A DNA stretch of 64,000 nt from JAFDCJ01 sp964527835 (lineage in GTDB: Bacteria > Desulfobacterota > Desulfobacteria > Desulfobacterales > JAFDCJ01). The notes under the pieces were generated by a model. The model saw only the letters and a program-made list of their open reading frames with translations, ran no database searches and was not told the DNA's origin. The position numbers and the translations under genes are program-made. Below are positions 1 to 8,524 of the stretch, in pieces. Numbering within the stretch: the stretch's first letter is position 1; each line of letters opens with the position of its first letter. The stretch covers positions 79,899 through 143,898 of the forward strand of contig CAZGNV010000002.1 of the NCBI GenBank assembly GCA_964527835.1, in the 5' to 3' direction.

Positions 1-132
1 TGATCGATGCGCGTTTCCGCCTCAATACAGGCGGACGGACCCAAACCCAAAACGCTCCGCAGCCATGCAGGGGAGATCATTTCCGCTTCGCTGCGGGCAA
101 TGCGTCTGCAAACCCGTCGAAGGGGGTGTAAT

Positions 133-348
133 TTGTCCGATTTTCATGAAATGGCCAACAATTTGAGAATGATAAACGAGCGGGCTCTAAACCCCGAAGA
201 CCCGGCCTACGTAATTGATCAGGGGGGGCGTCGGTTGGGGCCTGAAAGACGGCAGTTCACCTATTCTCAATATTTCCCGGAAAGAAGAGCCGGTATTGAA
301 CGCAGGAGTCTTGCGGAAAGACGCACGGGTGAAAATCAGGCGGCCTGA
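133..348 (+). CDS. Small basic hypothetical protein (ERR-rich tail)
   Basis: This is a 71-aa protein if translation starts at the TTG at 133, which has a purine-rich AGGGGG six bases upstream. The same frame is open further 5' to position 7, so the start is not certain. The C-terminal half is dominated by Arg and Glu, with repeated ERR units (GPERR, FPERR, IERR, AERR). No domain is recognised and there is no membrane segment. Short Arg/Glu-rich proteins of this look occur in Desulfobacterota, but I know of no function. The high charge suggests nucleic acid or protein binding, which is only a guess. Confidence 0.5.
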   Translation: MSDFHEMANNLRMINERALNPEDPAYVIDQGGRRLGPERRQFTYSQYFPERRAGIERRSLAERRTGENQAA

Positions 349-369
349 AACCGCTGTTGGAAGGTGAGC

Positions 370-438
370 ATGGACACTTTTGATTTCATAGGAATTTTGT
401 TTGCACTGGCGGCCCTGTCCCAGCTGCTGGCGTATTGA
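370..438 (+). CDS. Possible 22-aa membrane micropeptide
   Basis: A short frame starts at ATG 370 behind GGAAGGTGAG and ends at TGA 436-438. It encodes a mostly hydrophobic peptide starting MDTFDFIGILFALAALSQ, which could form one transmembrane helix. It sits 21 bases after the Arg-rich small gene. The ribosome-binding site and hydrophobicity are the only support; a chance frame is quite possible. Confidence 0.25.
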   Translation: MDTFDFIGILFALAALSQLLAY

Positions 439-560
439 AAAACAGTCTGTATCTGGGGTTGCCGATCACCCCTAAAAAATCGCAACAGCATCACCACTGC
501 AGGGACATCACAAGGGGGGGGGCCGGACATATCTTTAAAAAAGAGAGGATCCAAAACCGG

Positions 561-965
561 ATGGAGATCGCCGCACGCCGAAACCGGCTTGCTCACAGGG
601 ACCAGGCCGGTTTTACCTTAATTGAAATCTTAGCTGTATTGGTCATATTGAGTCTTCTGGCCGCTGTCACCATCCATCGATTCGATCTTTTATCACAGGC
701 GGCAAGCCGGGCAGCGCTGGCCGCCGGTGTCAGGGAACTCAATGTCAGAGAAACCCTGGCGTGGACCCAGGCCAAGCTGTCGTCCGAGGGCTGGAGCGGG
801 GATGAAAATATTTTCACTGCCGTGGACAAGGACCTGGGCCCGAAGTATTTCTGGGATCCTGCTGCTGACGCAAACGGCGGCACCCTGCATTTCAAGAATA
901 ATTCCACATCCATGTCCCTGAACCGAACCCCTTCCACCGGCAGCTCGCCGGCCGTCTGGCAGTAG
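561..965 (+). CDS. Prepilin-type N-terminal methylation protein (type IV pilin / pseudopilin-like)
   Basis: The 134-aa protein carries the class III signal GFTLIEILAVLVILSLLAAV from about residue 18: a short basic leader, prepilin peptidase site between Gly and Phe, Glu at mature position 5, and one long hydrophobic helix. This is typical of type IV pilins and type II secretion pseudopilins, which are cleaved and N-methylated by PilD and assembled in the inner membrane. The remaining ~95 residues are a small variable domain. The frame is open upstream to 435, but ATG 561 gives the normal short leader. No other pilus or secretion genes are adjacent, so the system it serves is unknown. It may be a lone minor pilin. 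Confidence 0.75.
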   Translation: MEIAARRNRLAHRDQAGFTLIEILAVLVILSLLAAVTIHRFDLLSQAASRAALAAGVRELNVRETLAWTQAKLSSEGWSGDENIFTAVDKDLGPKYFWDPAADANGGTLHFKNNSTSMSLNRTPSTGSSPAVWQ

Positions 966-1089
966 TTTTTGCAGGTCCGCCTTGCGGCAGCCCGCCCGTT
1001 GTCCCATTGCCTATTGCCTTTTCCCGCCATATCTGCTTTTATAGATCCCAAAAAGCAGCCAACGGACCCTTCAGCGGGAGGTAAACAAT

Positions 1090-2025
1090 TTGAAAATGGA
1101 CAGATCGGTAAAAATTATCGTTGCGGTGGTGGTGGTGTTTGCCGTCGCCTGGTTTGCTTACAACAAATTGGCCGGCTGGCATCGAAAAAAAGTTGATACC
1201 GCAGTCAAGCAGGAACAGACCACGTGGCAGAAAAAAACGGGACAACTGGAGCAGAAGGTTTCCAAGCTGCAAAAAGAGCTGACCGTAGTCAAGGGTCAGG
1301 AGGCTCCGGAAGAAAAATTGGCCGCTGTCTTCGGAGAGCAAAAAAACACCACCGAGGAAGGCAGCAAAGAGGGGCTCAAGGCCAGGCCGGAGCAGGCAAA
1401 ACACCCGTCTATTGCCGATATCGAGCGCAGGGTCATGGCCTTTTTCCGCTACCTGGACGACCAGCCCTATGTTCAATCCTTTCAACTGGCCGGCGGGACC
1501 TATCGCCAGTGGGAAATTGCGATGGCACGGCTGGCGGCCAAGCCACCGATCGTGGCCGGGGAAATGGATTCCCTGTACAGCATGATGCGCAATGTGGCCC
1601 ACTTCTACCGGGTGCTGGGGAAAAAACGGATCCTGTTGATCAAGCAGATCCTGAAAAATGAATCGGCCGTCATCGAGCCGGCGATGAAAACATTTTACCA
1701 GTGGTTCAGCGCAGACGATCAGGGAAAGGCCGCCCTGCAGGGGCGGCCCGACCTGCAGACGCAATATGTCTATGCGGGCTATCTGCTCAACACCCTGGGG
1801 GGCAGAAGTTATCTTTTGCGCCGGGGCTCCAGGGTCCGCACCCTGACCACTTACTACTGTGTGCTGGTGCTGGATCGCGCCAATGACGCCGAACTGAATG
1901 CGGCGGGCATCGATATCCGGCCGTATATCAAAGCCTCGATCAACGAAATCACCAACCAGCTGGGGCTGCGGTATCAGAAGCAGTATCTCGCCCGGCTGGA
2001 CCGGTTGAGCCGCAAATACCCGTAA
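1090..2025 (+). CDS. Hypothetical inner-membrane anchored coiled-coil protein
   Basis: This 311-aa protein has a basic N-terminus followed by a single transmembrane helix (about residues 7-24, rich in Val and Ala) and then a Lys/Gln/Glu-rich stretch (about residues 30-80) that reads as a coiled coil. The rest is a mainly helical soluble domain with many Arg and Tyr residues. I chose the TTG start at 1090 because GGGAGG at 1076-1081 is eight bases away; the ATG at 1096 is a close alternative. I recognise no family. It lies 11 bases before the AMP nucleosidase gene and may be co-transcribed with it. The topology predicts a small cytoplasmic tail and a periplasmic coiled-coil domain. Confidence 0.6.
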   Translation: MKMDRSVKIIVAVVVVFAVAWFAYNKLAGWHRKKVDTAVKQEQTTWQKKTGQLEQKVSKLQKELTVVKGQEAPEEKLAAVFGEQKNTTEEGSKEGLKARPEQAKHPSIADIERRVMAFFRYLDDQPYVQSFQLAGGTYRQWEIAMARLAAKPPIVAGEMDSLYSMMRNVAHFYRVLGKKRILLIKQILKNESAVIEPAMKTFYQWFSADDQGKAALQGRPDLQTQYVYAGYLLNTLGGRSYLLRRGSRVRTLTTYYCVLVLDRANDAELNAAGIDIRPYIKASINEITNQLGLRYQKQYLARLDRLSRKYP

Positions 2026-2036
2026 AGGAGATCTGC

Positions 2037-2822
2037 ATGTCGCTTAAAGAGCATGAATACATCCGGCAAACCCTGGAGCGCTATACGAATTGCAAGCTGG
2101 AAGATTTCTGCGATCATGTGTTGATCACGAATTTCAAGCAATATATCAAGCGGTTCCGGGAAAAAACAAAGGGCAAATACGCCGAGGGCAATTTTCGCAT
2201 TGTCAACGCTGCCGATATCAACTGCACCATGATCGACTTCGGCATCGGCTCTCCCCAGGCCGCCCTCATTATCAACTGCCTGGCCTACCTGGACAATCTT
2301 AAATCCGTGGTCATGCTGGGAATGTGCGGCGGCATCGACGACATTCTCGAGGTGGGAGACTTTCTGGTCCCATCGGCCGCCATCCGGGGGGAAGGCACCA
2401 GCCGCCATTATCTGCCGGGCGAATTTCCCGCCATCCCGGCATCTTCCGTTAATTTGTACTGCATCGGCGCCGTGCGCAAGATGGGTCTGACGCCCCGCTG
2501 CGGAATCGTGTATACCACCGATCGGCGCCTGTGGGAGTATGACGAGCAATTCATCGAATATCTGCGCAACCAGAGAATTCTGGCCATCGAGATGGAACTG
2601 GCCACCCTGTTCTCGGTGGCCTACCGTTACGAGGTCCCCATTGGATCGGTGATGCTGGTCTCTGACATGCCGCTGCAGAAAACAGGGATCAAGGGCAAAA
2701 AATTGTCCACCAAAATCTATTCAACCTATATGGAACCCCACCTGGACATTGGCCTGGATGCGGTGACCAAGATCCATACCAACTGGCGCACGGTGGCCCG
2801 CAGGCTCAGCAGCGAGTGGTGA
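2037..2822 (+). CDS. amn: AMP nucleosidase (MTAN/PNP phosphorylase superfamily)
   Basis: The 261-aa protein belongs to the purine nucleoside phosphorylase/MTAN fold and matches the short form of AMP nucleosidase, which hydrolyses AMP to adenine and ribose 5-phosphate. Visible marks are the glycine-rich core VMLGMCGGIDDILEVGDFLV (about residues 86-105), the region around RGEGTSRHYLP, and the conserved AIEMELATLFSVAY that supplies the ribose-binding Glu residues (about residues 184-197). The start has a clear AAGGAG upstream. The length fits the ~260-aa type rather than the ~480-aa enterobacterial Amn, which has an extra regulatory domain. It probably serves purine salvage or AMP-level control. 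MTA/SAH nucleosidase is a less likely alternative. Confidence 0.8.
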   Translation: MSLKEHEYIRQTLERYTNCKLEDFCDHVLITNFKQYIKRFREKTKGKYAEGNFRIVNAADINCTMIDFGIGSPQAALIINCLAYLDNLKSVVMLGMCGGIDDILEVGDFLVPSAAIRGEGTSRHYLPGEFPAIPASSVNLYCIGAVRKMGLTPRCGIVYTTDRRLWEYDEQFIEYLRNQRILAIEMELATLFSVAYRYEVPIGSVMLVSDMPLQKTGIKGKKLSTKIYSTYMEPHLDIGLDAVTKIHTNWRTVARRLSSEW

Positions 2823-2843
2823 TGGGTGCATTCGGGGTGTCGG

Positions 2844-4460
2844 TCATGGGAGTCGGCGCATGGCCACCAGGGTGATATCGTCAAACTGGTTGGCGGCGCC
2901 GATGTGTTCCTGCACCCGGGTTGCAATGCGGTTCAGCAGATCAGCGGCGGAAACAGGCGGCTTGTCCAGCATGGACACCAGGCGGTCTTTGGTAAAAAAA
3001 GTGAGGTCCATGGCGGTGGCCTCGGTAACGCCGTCGGTATATCCCAGCAGCAGATCGCCGGCTGCCAGCCGGCTTTGTCGGATGACGAAAGTGCTCTCGG
3101 TCTGCATGCCCACTGCCGGCCCGGTGGCGGCCAGCCGGTCCCTGATGCCGCCGCCGGGAGCCACGACAAACAATGGCTCGTGCCCCCCATTGATATAGCT
3201 CAGAACCCCGGATTCCGGGTTCAGGATCCCGAAAAACATCGTGGCGAACATGGCCAGGTCGCCATGATTGATCGCAATGTAACTGTTGGTCAGCCCAACC
3301 GCCTGCAGGGCCCGGGCATCGGCCGCATCAAGATCCGCCAGACCGCCTGCCGCTGCGGGATTGTTCGGCATCATTTCGATGCAGGTCAGCGGCAGACCGT
3401 TGAGGGCGGTTTGACCCGAAAAAATGCGGATCAGGCTGCGAAACAGCGCCATGAAAAGCGCCGCGCCGACCCCCTTGTCGCACACATCGGCAATCACAAT
3501 ACCGACCCTGCCGCCGGGAAGCTCAAAAAGATCGTAGAAATCACCGGCCACCTGGCGCGCCGGTTTGAAGAAGGCCGCCGTTTCCCAGCCTGGAAGCTGC
3601 AGCAGCCGGCCGGGCAGAAAATTGAGCTGCATCTGCCGTCCCTTTTCCAACTCGCCGTTGAGCATCCGGGAATAGGACTGCACCTGCTGCAGACTTTGCT
3701 GGAGTGCGGCTTCGGCCTTTTTGCGCTTGGCAATGGCATCTGCGATCTGCTGATACATGTGGCGAAACGCGCTGATCACCTCACCCAGTTCGTCGCTGCG
3801 CCTGACCTTGGCTGAATAAAAGTCCGGTGTCTCCTGGTCCTGACTGAGGGAGTCTCCGGCCCGGATAAGATCCTGCCTCAAATTTAAGATGGGATTGACG
3901 ACGATCCAGCGCAGGGTCAGCCAGGTGCCCCCGGTGACAAAAAGCGAGATAATGACCACCAGACCGGCAATTCGCAGAAAAAATTCATACAGGCGCCGGG
4001 TAATCGATGAGGCGTCATGGCGCAGGATCAGGCGATAGTCTCTTTGCAGCTCCACCGGAGAGCAGGCAATATCGTAGCGGGCGCCCTGGCGGTCGAATAA
4101 AAATGTCATGCCGGCGGGATTGACATCGGTCAGCGCAAGGGCGGGCATTTCTCCAAAACTGCCGACTTTTCTGCCGTCAGTGCGATACAGCGCCCCTCCG
4201 ACGACAGGTTTGCCGTCATGCAGTTTTTGAATGTATTTGAAAAATTCTGCATCGGAGGCTGAGGGAGGGACAATCTGCATGATGAGCGCCACCCGTGCGA
4301 GGGAAATTTCTTTCATCTGCAGCAGAAGCTCTTTTTCGCGCTTTTTAAAAGACGGAATGAAAATTGCCGTTTCCACGGCGATCACGCTGATAAACACCCA
4401 GAACACAATGCGCCGTGAAAGCTGGGAGATCGGCAAATGAGATTTTTTTTTCAAGGACAT
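2844..4460 (-). CDS. Membrane-anchored SpoIIE/RsbU-type PP2C serine phosphatase with HAMP domain
   Basis: The 538-aa protein has an N-terminal transmembrane helix (about residues 18-38), a ~120-aa extracytoplasmic sensor region, a second helix (about 160-182), a HAMP linker containing the typical NPILNLRQDL, a short coiled coil, and a C-terminal PP2C domain. The phosphatase begins near the sequence FLPGRLLQLPGWE, with metal-binding acidic motifs VAGDFYDLF, IADVCDKGVGAALFMAL and GYTDGVTEA. Such enzymes dephosphorylate anti-anti-sigma factors in partner-switching cascades. No STAS-domain partner or anti-sigma kinase is encoded nearby, so the target is unknown. The ATG at 4460 has GGAG nine bases upstream. 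It converges on the AMP nucleosidase gene. Confidence 0.85.
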   Translation of the reverse strand: MSLKKKSHLPISQLSRRIVFWVFISVIAVETAIFIPSFKKREKELLLQMKEISLARVALIMQIVPPSASDAEFFKYIQKLHDGKPVVGGALYRTDGRKVGSFGEMPALALTDVNPAGMTFLFDRQGARYDIACSPVELQRDYRLILRHDASSITRRLYEFFLRIAGLVVIISLFVTGGTWLTLRWIVVNPILNLRQDLIRAGDSLSQDQETPDFYSAKVRRSDELGEVISAFRHMYQQIADAIAKRKKAEAALQQSLQQVQSYSRMLNGELEKGRQMQLNFLPGRLLQLPGWETAAFFKPARQVAGDFYDLFELPGGRVGIVIADVCDKGVGAALFMALFRSLIRIFSGQTALNGLPLTCIEMMPNNPAAAGGLADLDAADARALQAVGLTNSYIAINHGDLAMFATMFFGILNPESGVLSYINGGHEPLFVVAPGGGIRDRLAATGPAVGMQTESTFVIRQSRLAAGDLLLGYTDGVTEATAMDLTFFTKDRLVSMLDKPPVSAADLLNRIATRVQEHIGAANQFDDITLVAMRRLP

Positions 4461-4726
4461 GAACTTTTCTCCGGGGCCATCCAGGTCACGGTTGCGCACG
4501 GATCGAATATATTTGCAAAAAACCATTTAATTTTTCAAGACTAGGTATCATTTCAGCCTTTGTCAAAACAAAACCGCCGCGCCCATCTGCCGCCGCCTGC
4601 CGGGGTGGATGTCGCCAATAGGTCGCGTCGCTGAATGAAACCTTACAACACCCGCCCTGTGGCCGCCCGTTGGCTTGACTTTATGTCCGTTTCATGGCTT
4701 AGTGACGATCAGGGAGGTAACCGTCC

Positions 4727-5017
4727 ATGTTTAAAAAACTGGCTTCGCTTTTGGGCTCCAAAGCGACAGAATCTGGTTCAGACGGGTTTTTCCTGGATAT
4801 ACGCTGCAGCATGTGCGGCGAGCGGTTTCACCTTTACATCAACAAATCCTGGGAGTTGATGCAAAATTTCGAGCCGGACGGCAGCGTCACCTATTTTCTG
4901 AAAAAAGAGATATTCGGTGTGGGATGCAAAAACAGAATGCATGTGCACATGAAATTTGACCGCCATAAGAACATGATTTCGAAACAGATCGAACACGGCG
5001 AATTCCTTGAAAGTTGA
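4727..5017 (+). CDS. Small cysteine-containing hypothetical protein
   Basis: This is a 96-aa protein with a strong GGGAGG ribosome-binding site. It contains a CSMCGERF motif near residue 29 and a later lone Cys followed by a His-rich stretch (CKNRMHVHMKFDRHKN), so a small metal-binding fold is possible. It is immediately followed by the 2-oxoacid oxidoreductase gamma gene, whose start lies 20 bases downstream, suggesting the same transcript. Function is not recognised. Confidence 0.6.
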   Translation: MFKKLASLLGSKATESGSDGFFLDIRCSMCGERFHLYINKSWELMQNFEPDGSVTYFLKKEIFGVGCKNRMHVHMKFDRHKNMISKQIEHGEFLES

Positions 5018-5037
5018 TTTTGCAAAAGGTTGATTTG

Positions 5038-5601
5038 ATGCAGGAGATACGGTTTCACGGTCGCGGCGGCCAGGGTACGGTGGTGGCCTCGATTCTGCTG
5101 GCGAGGGCCTTTTTCAGTGCCGGCTACTATGTCCAGAGTTTTCCCGTCTTCGGCGTCGAAAGACGGGGGGCACCGGTGGAAGCCTACCTGCGGCTGGATC
5201 GGAAAAAAATCCGGATCCGCTGCAACGTGTACACCCCGGACCACGTGGTGGTGCAGGATGCCCGGCTGCTGGAAACTGTGAACATCACCCGGGGACTGAA
5301 GCCCGGCGGGTGGATTCTGGTCAACGCCGCCGGGCGGCCGCAAAATCCGGCCGTGTTTTCCGGCTCTTGTCTGGCCTACGTGGACGCCACGCAGATCGCC
5401 ATTGATCATCATCTGGGCACCCGCACCTATCCGATTATCAACACGGCCATGGTCGGTGCCCTGGCCCGCATACTCGAGATGCCGCCTTTGGACACCGTCT
5501 GTGATGCCGTACGGCGGGACATCGACGTCAAACCGCAACAAAACATCCAGGCGGCCATTGATGCCTTTCACAGCGTTGTGCTTGTCGGACGAGTCAAATG
5601 A
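5038..5601 (+). CDS. 2-oxoacid:ferredoxin oxidoreductase, gamma subunit
   Basis: The 187-aa protein starts with IRFHGRGGQGTVVASILLAR, the hallmark of the gamma domain of pyruvate/ketoisovalerate-type oxidoreductases. It is followed by FPVFGVERRGAPVEAYLRL, which helps bind CoA and the catalytic subunits. In these enzymes the subunits act together in the cytoplasm to decarboxylate a 2-oxoacid oxidatively to an acyl-CoA. I use ATG 5038 rather than the upstream TTG at 5014 because homologues begin just before the HGRGGQG motif. The stop overlaps the start of the next gene by four bases, so expression is probably coupled. This is the first gene of the gamma - FAD/delta - alpha - beta operon. Confidence 0.9.
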   Translation: MQEIRFHGRGGQGTVVASILLARAFFSAGYYVQSFPVFGVERRGAPVEAYLRLDRKKIRIRCNVYTPDHVVVQDARLLETVNITRGLKPGGWILVNAAGRPQNPAVFSGSCLAYVDATQIAIDHHLGTRTYPIINTAMVGALARILEMPPLDTVCDAVRRDIDVKPQQNIQAAIDAFHSVVLVGRVK

Positions 5602-7349
5602 AAGACGCCCCATTGAATCCAGCGCCATTGTTTTTCCCCCGCTCCACCGCCTCCACGGCGGTCAACAAAACCGGTTCCTGGCGTTTTTTTCGTCCCCGCT
5701 ATGAGGAAAAAACCGCCCCTTGCAGCGCGGCCTGCCCCCTGGGCCAGGACATCGCCCGCATTGAGATGCTGGCCTCCCGGGGATCGTTCAAGGCGGCCTG
5801 GCAGAGTATTTTAGCGGAAAATCCATTTCCGGCGGTCTGCGGTCGGGTGTGCTTTCATCCCTGCGAGGCGGTCTGCAACCGCCAAAACCTGGATGAGGCG
5901 GTGGGCGTGCACCACCTGGAACTGTTCCTGGGAGACTTCGCCATTGCCCGCCAACTGAGGTCCTCCGTCGAAGCTCGGCCAAAGGGCGGAAAAAAAGTCG
6001 CCATTGCCGGTGCCGGTCCGGCCGGCTTGGCGGCGGCCTATTTCCTAACCCAGCTGGGATATGACTGCGAAATTTTTGAGGCCCGCAGCAAACCCGGCGG
6101 CTTGCTGCGCTGGGGAATCCCCCCTTACCGCCTGCCTCGGGAAGTGCTCGCCCGGGAAATCGACCGCATCGAAAAAGCAGGCGTGACGATTCATCTTCAC
6201 CGCCCGGTAACTGCCGCACGACTGAAGGCGATTGGCCGCAATTTTGATGCCCTGGTGGTGGCCTGTGGATACCAGCGGCCCATTTCCCTGAATGTTGAAG
6301 GCGGCCGGTTTGTGCGCGATGGACTGGATTTTCTCAGCCGGCTGGATTCGCACTCAGAAACATCTTTTCAGGGCAATGCGGCCGTTATCGGCGGCGGCAA
6401 CACCGCCGTGGACGTTGCCCGCTGCCTGGTGCGCCTGGGGGGCTCAGCGCAGATCATCTACCGCCGGCGTATAAAAGACATGCCGGCCTTTGCACCGGAA
6501 GTCAAAATGGCCCGCGACGAAGGGGTGAAGATACTGCCGCTTTATGCCCCTGTTGGCATTCAGCGGCTGGAGCACGGGACCGGGGCTGTGCCCGGATACA
6601 TTCTGACGGTGCACAAAATGAAAGTCAGCAGCAAGCCCGTCGGCGGCCGTGCGCGGGTGGTGCCGGATGGGAACAAAATCCGCCGTATCCGCGTCCAGCA
6701 TGTTTTTGCCGCCGTGGGCGCCGAACCCGAAGCACCATGGCAATTCATCGCCACCGGCCGACAGACAACCCGGGACTGGGGCCACTGCCAACTGGCGGCC
6801 GGCAGCATCCCCCGGCTTTTCATTGGCGATCTGACCACGCCGGTAAAAAGTGTCGCCGATGCCATCGCCTCTGGCAAGCAGGCGGCCATGGTGCTGGACA
6901 CATTTTTCAGGCAGGGGCCCGGGGCGGTGGCGCAAAAACTGAGCGCCTGCCGGGTGGGAGCCGGTCCGGCACTGTCCATGGCCGTTTACCGGGGCCGGGA
7001 CCGCACCGGGCGCAGTCCGCACATCGTTGCCGGTGCTGAAATCATGACCGACTACTTTGAGCCGGCCGCCCGGCTGGACCCGGCACCCGTTGGCGCCGGC
7101 CGGCGCAGCGGCTCTTTTATTGAAATTCAGTCCGCCATGGCCGCCCGCATGGCCCGGCAGGAAGCCGCGCGTTGCTTTAACTGCGGCATCTGCAACGACT
7201 GCGACAATTGCCGGCTTTTCTGCCCGGAGATGGCAGTGCTGGTAGAAAAAAAACAGCGTTGGATCAATATGGACTACTGCAAGGGCTGCGGGGTGTGTAT
7301 GGTGGAATGCCCCCGCAACGCCATGGCGCTGGAAGAGGAGGCCAAATGA
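5598..7349 (+). CDS. GltD-like FAD/NAD(P)H oxidoreductase fused to a 2-oxoacid oxidoreductase delta ferredoxin
   Basis: This 583-aa fusion has an N-terminal dihydroprymidine-dehydrogenase-type Fe-S domain (CSAACPLGQDI, then CGRVCFHPCEAVCNR, about residues 38-95). It continues with FAD-binding GAGPAGLAAAYFLTQLGY (near residue 137) and an NAD(P)-binding VIGGGNTAVDVARCLVRLGG (near residue 264). It ends with a 2x[4Fe-4S] ferredoxin whose motifs are CFNCGICNDCDNCRLFCPE and CKGCGVCMVECPRNAM. The first half can move electrons between NAD(P)H and Fe-S clusters, and the tail equals the delta subunit of the oxoacid oxidoreductase. Embedded between gamma and alpha genes, it implies that this oxoacid oxidoreductase can use NAD(P) directly, as known for phenylglyoxylate:NAD oxidoreductase (PadH and PadF as separate subunits). 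Both flanking junctions overlap by four bases. Confidence 0.88.
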   Translation: MKDAPLNPAPLFFPRSTASTAVNKTGSWRFFRPRYEEKTAPCSAACPLGQDIARIEMLASRGSFKAAWQSILAENPFPAVCGRVCFHPCEAVCNRQNLDEAVGVHHLELFLGDFAIARQLRSSVEARPKGGKKVAIAGAGPAGLAAAYFLTQLGYDCEIFEARSKPGGLLRWGIPPYRLPREVLAREIDRIEKAGVTIHLHRPVTAARLKAIGRNFDALVVACGYQRPISLNVEGGRFVRDGLDFLSRLDSHSETSFQGNAAVIGGGNTAVDVARCLVRLGGSAQIIYRRRIKDMPAFAPEVKMARDEGVKILPLYAPVGIQRLEHGTGAVPGYILTVHKMKVSSKPVGGRARVVPDGNKIRRIRVQHVFAAVGAEPEAPWQFIATGRQTTRDWGHCQLAAGSIPRLFIGDLTTPVKSVADAIASGKQAAMVLDTFFRQGPGAVAQKLSACRVGAGPALSMAVYRGRDRTGRSPHIVAGAEIMTDYFEPAARLDPAPVGAGRRSGSFIEIQSAMAARMARQEAARCFNCGICNDCDNCRLFCPEMAVLVEKKQRWINMDYCKGCGVCMVECPRNAMALEEEAK

Positions 7350-8524
7350 AAAAAGTGCTGGAGGGCAGCCAGGCGGTCGCCGAGGCCGCCCGCCTGGCGC
7401 GGGTCCAGGTGATTGCCGCCTATCCCATCACGCCCCAGACCCATATCGTCGAGGCCCTGTCCGATTACTGCGCTCGCAAAACCCTCAAAGCCCGTTTTAT
7501 CAACGTGGAAAGCGAGCACTCGGCCATGGCAGCAGTCATTGGCGCCGCCAGCGGAGGCGTGCGGACTTTCACGGCTTCTTCTTCCCACGGCTTGGCCTAC
7601 ATGCACGAACTGCTGCACTGGGCCGCGGCGGCCCGGCTGCCCATCGTGATGGCCGAGGTCAACCGGGCCCTGGGTCCCGGCTGGAACATCTGGACCGACC
7701 AGACCGACAGCCTGTCCCAGCGCGACACCGGCTGGATCCAGCTTTACTGCGAAGACGGCCAGGAAGCCCTGGACACTACCCTGCTGGCCTTCGCACTGGC
7801 AGAAGCCGTCAACCTGCCGGTGATGGTGGTCATGGATGCTTTTTTTCTTTCCCACACCTTCGAACCCATTGACGTGCCGGGTGCCCGGCAGGTCGACCGG
7901 TTTCTGCCGCCGCCAGCCCCGCGCATCCGGCTGGACACGGCTGATCCCTGCGGGCTGAATCCGCTGGTCACCCCCGCGGCCTACATGGAAATGCGCTACA
8001 ACATGCAGCTGGCCATGGAGCAGGCCCGGCGACAGTTTGCGCGGCTGGAGGCGAAATTTGAAAAAATCTTTCAGCGATCCTATGGCCCGGTTGAAGCCGT
8101 TGGCTGCGATGACGCCGAGATTATCCTGGTCACCAGCGGGACGGTCACCGGCACCTGCCGCCAGGTGATCGGTGAACTGCGCGGTCAAGGCGAGGCGGTC
8201 GGCCTGCTTAAAATAAAGATGCTGCGTCCCTTTCCCGCCGACCTTATCGGCCGGTACCTGGCATCCGCCCGCAAAGTTGCGGTCATCGATCGTAATTTTT
8301 CCTTTGGCGCGGGCGGCATTTTTGCCCAGGAAATCCAGGCCGTCCTGTGCAACCTGGAGCGCCGACCGCAGGTTTTCGGCTATATCGCCGGGCTGGGAGG
8401 ACGTGACATCACCCCCGGTAGCCTGCTGGAAATTTACCACCAAACCCAAAGCCAATCCCTGCCGGCGGCGGACAGCATCTGGATTGGCCTGGACCGGGAG
8501 ATTGTCGCCCAATGGTCCAATTAA
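7346..8524 (+). CDS. 2-oxoacid:ferredoxin oxidoreductase, alpha subunit
   Basis: The 392-aa protein is the alpha (pyrimidine-binding and transketolase C-terminal) chain of a pyruvate:ferredoxin oxidoreductase-type enzyme. The start region contains EGSQAVAEAA and AAYPITPQTHIVE. These are followed by the conserved NVESEHSAMAAVIGAASGG, which carries the Glu that activates thiamine diphosphate, and by the FTASSSHGLAYMHE and GPGWNIWTDQTDS segments. The C-terminal part includes KIKMLRPFPADLI and the RNFSFGAGG loop. It overlaps the preceding gene by four bases and the beta gene by 13 bases. The exact oxoacid (pyruvate, branched-chain or aryl) cannot be decided from sequence alone, although the sequence is closest in feel to PorA. 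Confidence 0.88.
   Translation: MKKVLEGSQAVAEAARLARVQVIAAYPITPQTHIVEALSDYCARKTLKARFINVESEHSAMAAVIGAASGGVRTFTASSSHGLAYMHELLHWAAAARLPIVMAEVNRALGPGWNIWTDQTDSLSQRDTGWIQLYCEDGQEALDTTLLAFALAEAVNLPVMVVMDAFFLSHTFEPIDVPGARQVDRFLPPPAPRIRLDTADPCGLNPLVTPAAYMEMRYNMQLAMEQARRQFARLEAKFEKIFQRSYGPVEAVGCDDAEIILVTSGTVTGTCRQVIGELRGQGEAVGLLKIKMLRPFPADLIGRYLASARKVAVIDRNFSFGAGGIFAQEIQAVLCNLERRPQVFGYIAGLGGRDITPGSLLEIYHQTQSQSLPAADSIWIGLDREIVAQWSN

Noticed and set aside
7274..8512. Long minus-strand open frames opposite the oxoacid oxidoreductase alpha gene (and similar ones opposite other high-GC genes)
   Set aside because: They mirror the codon periodicity of strongly supported genes, have no start signals, and encode His/Gly/Asp-rich sequence without domains.
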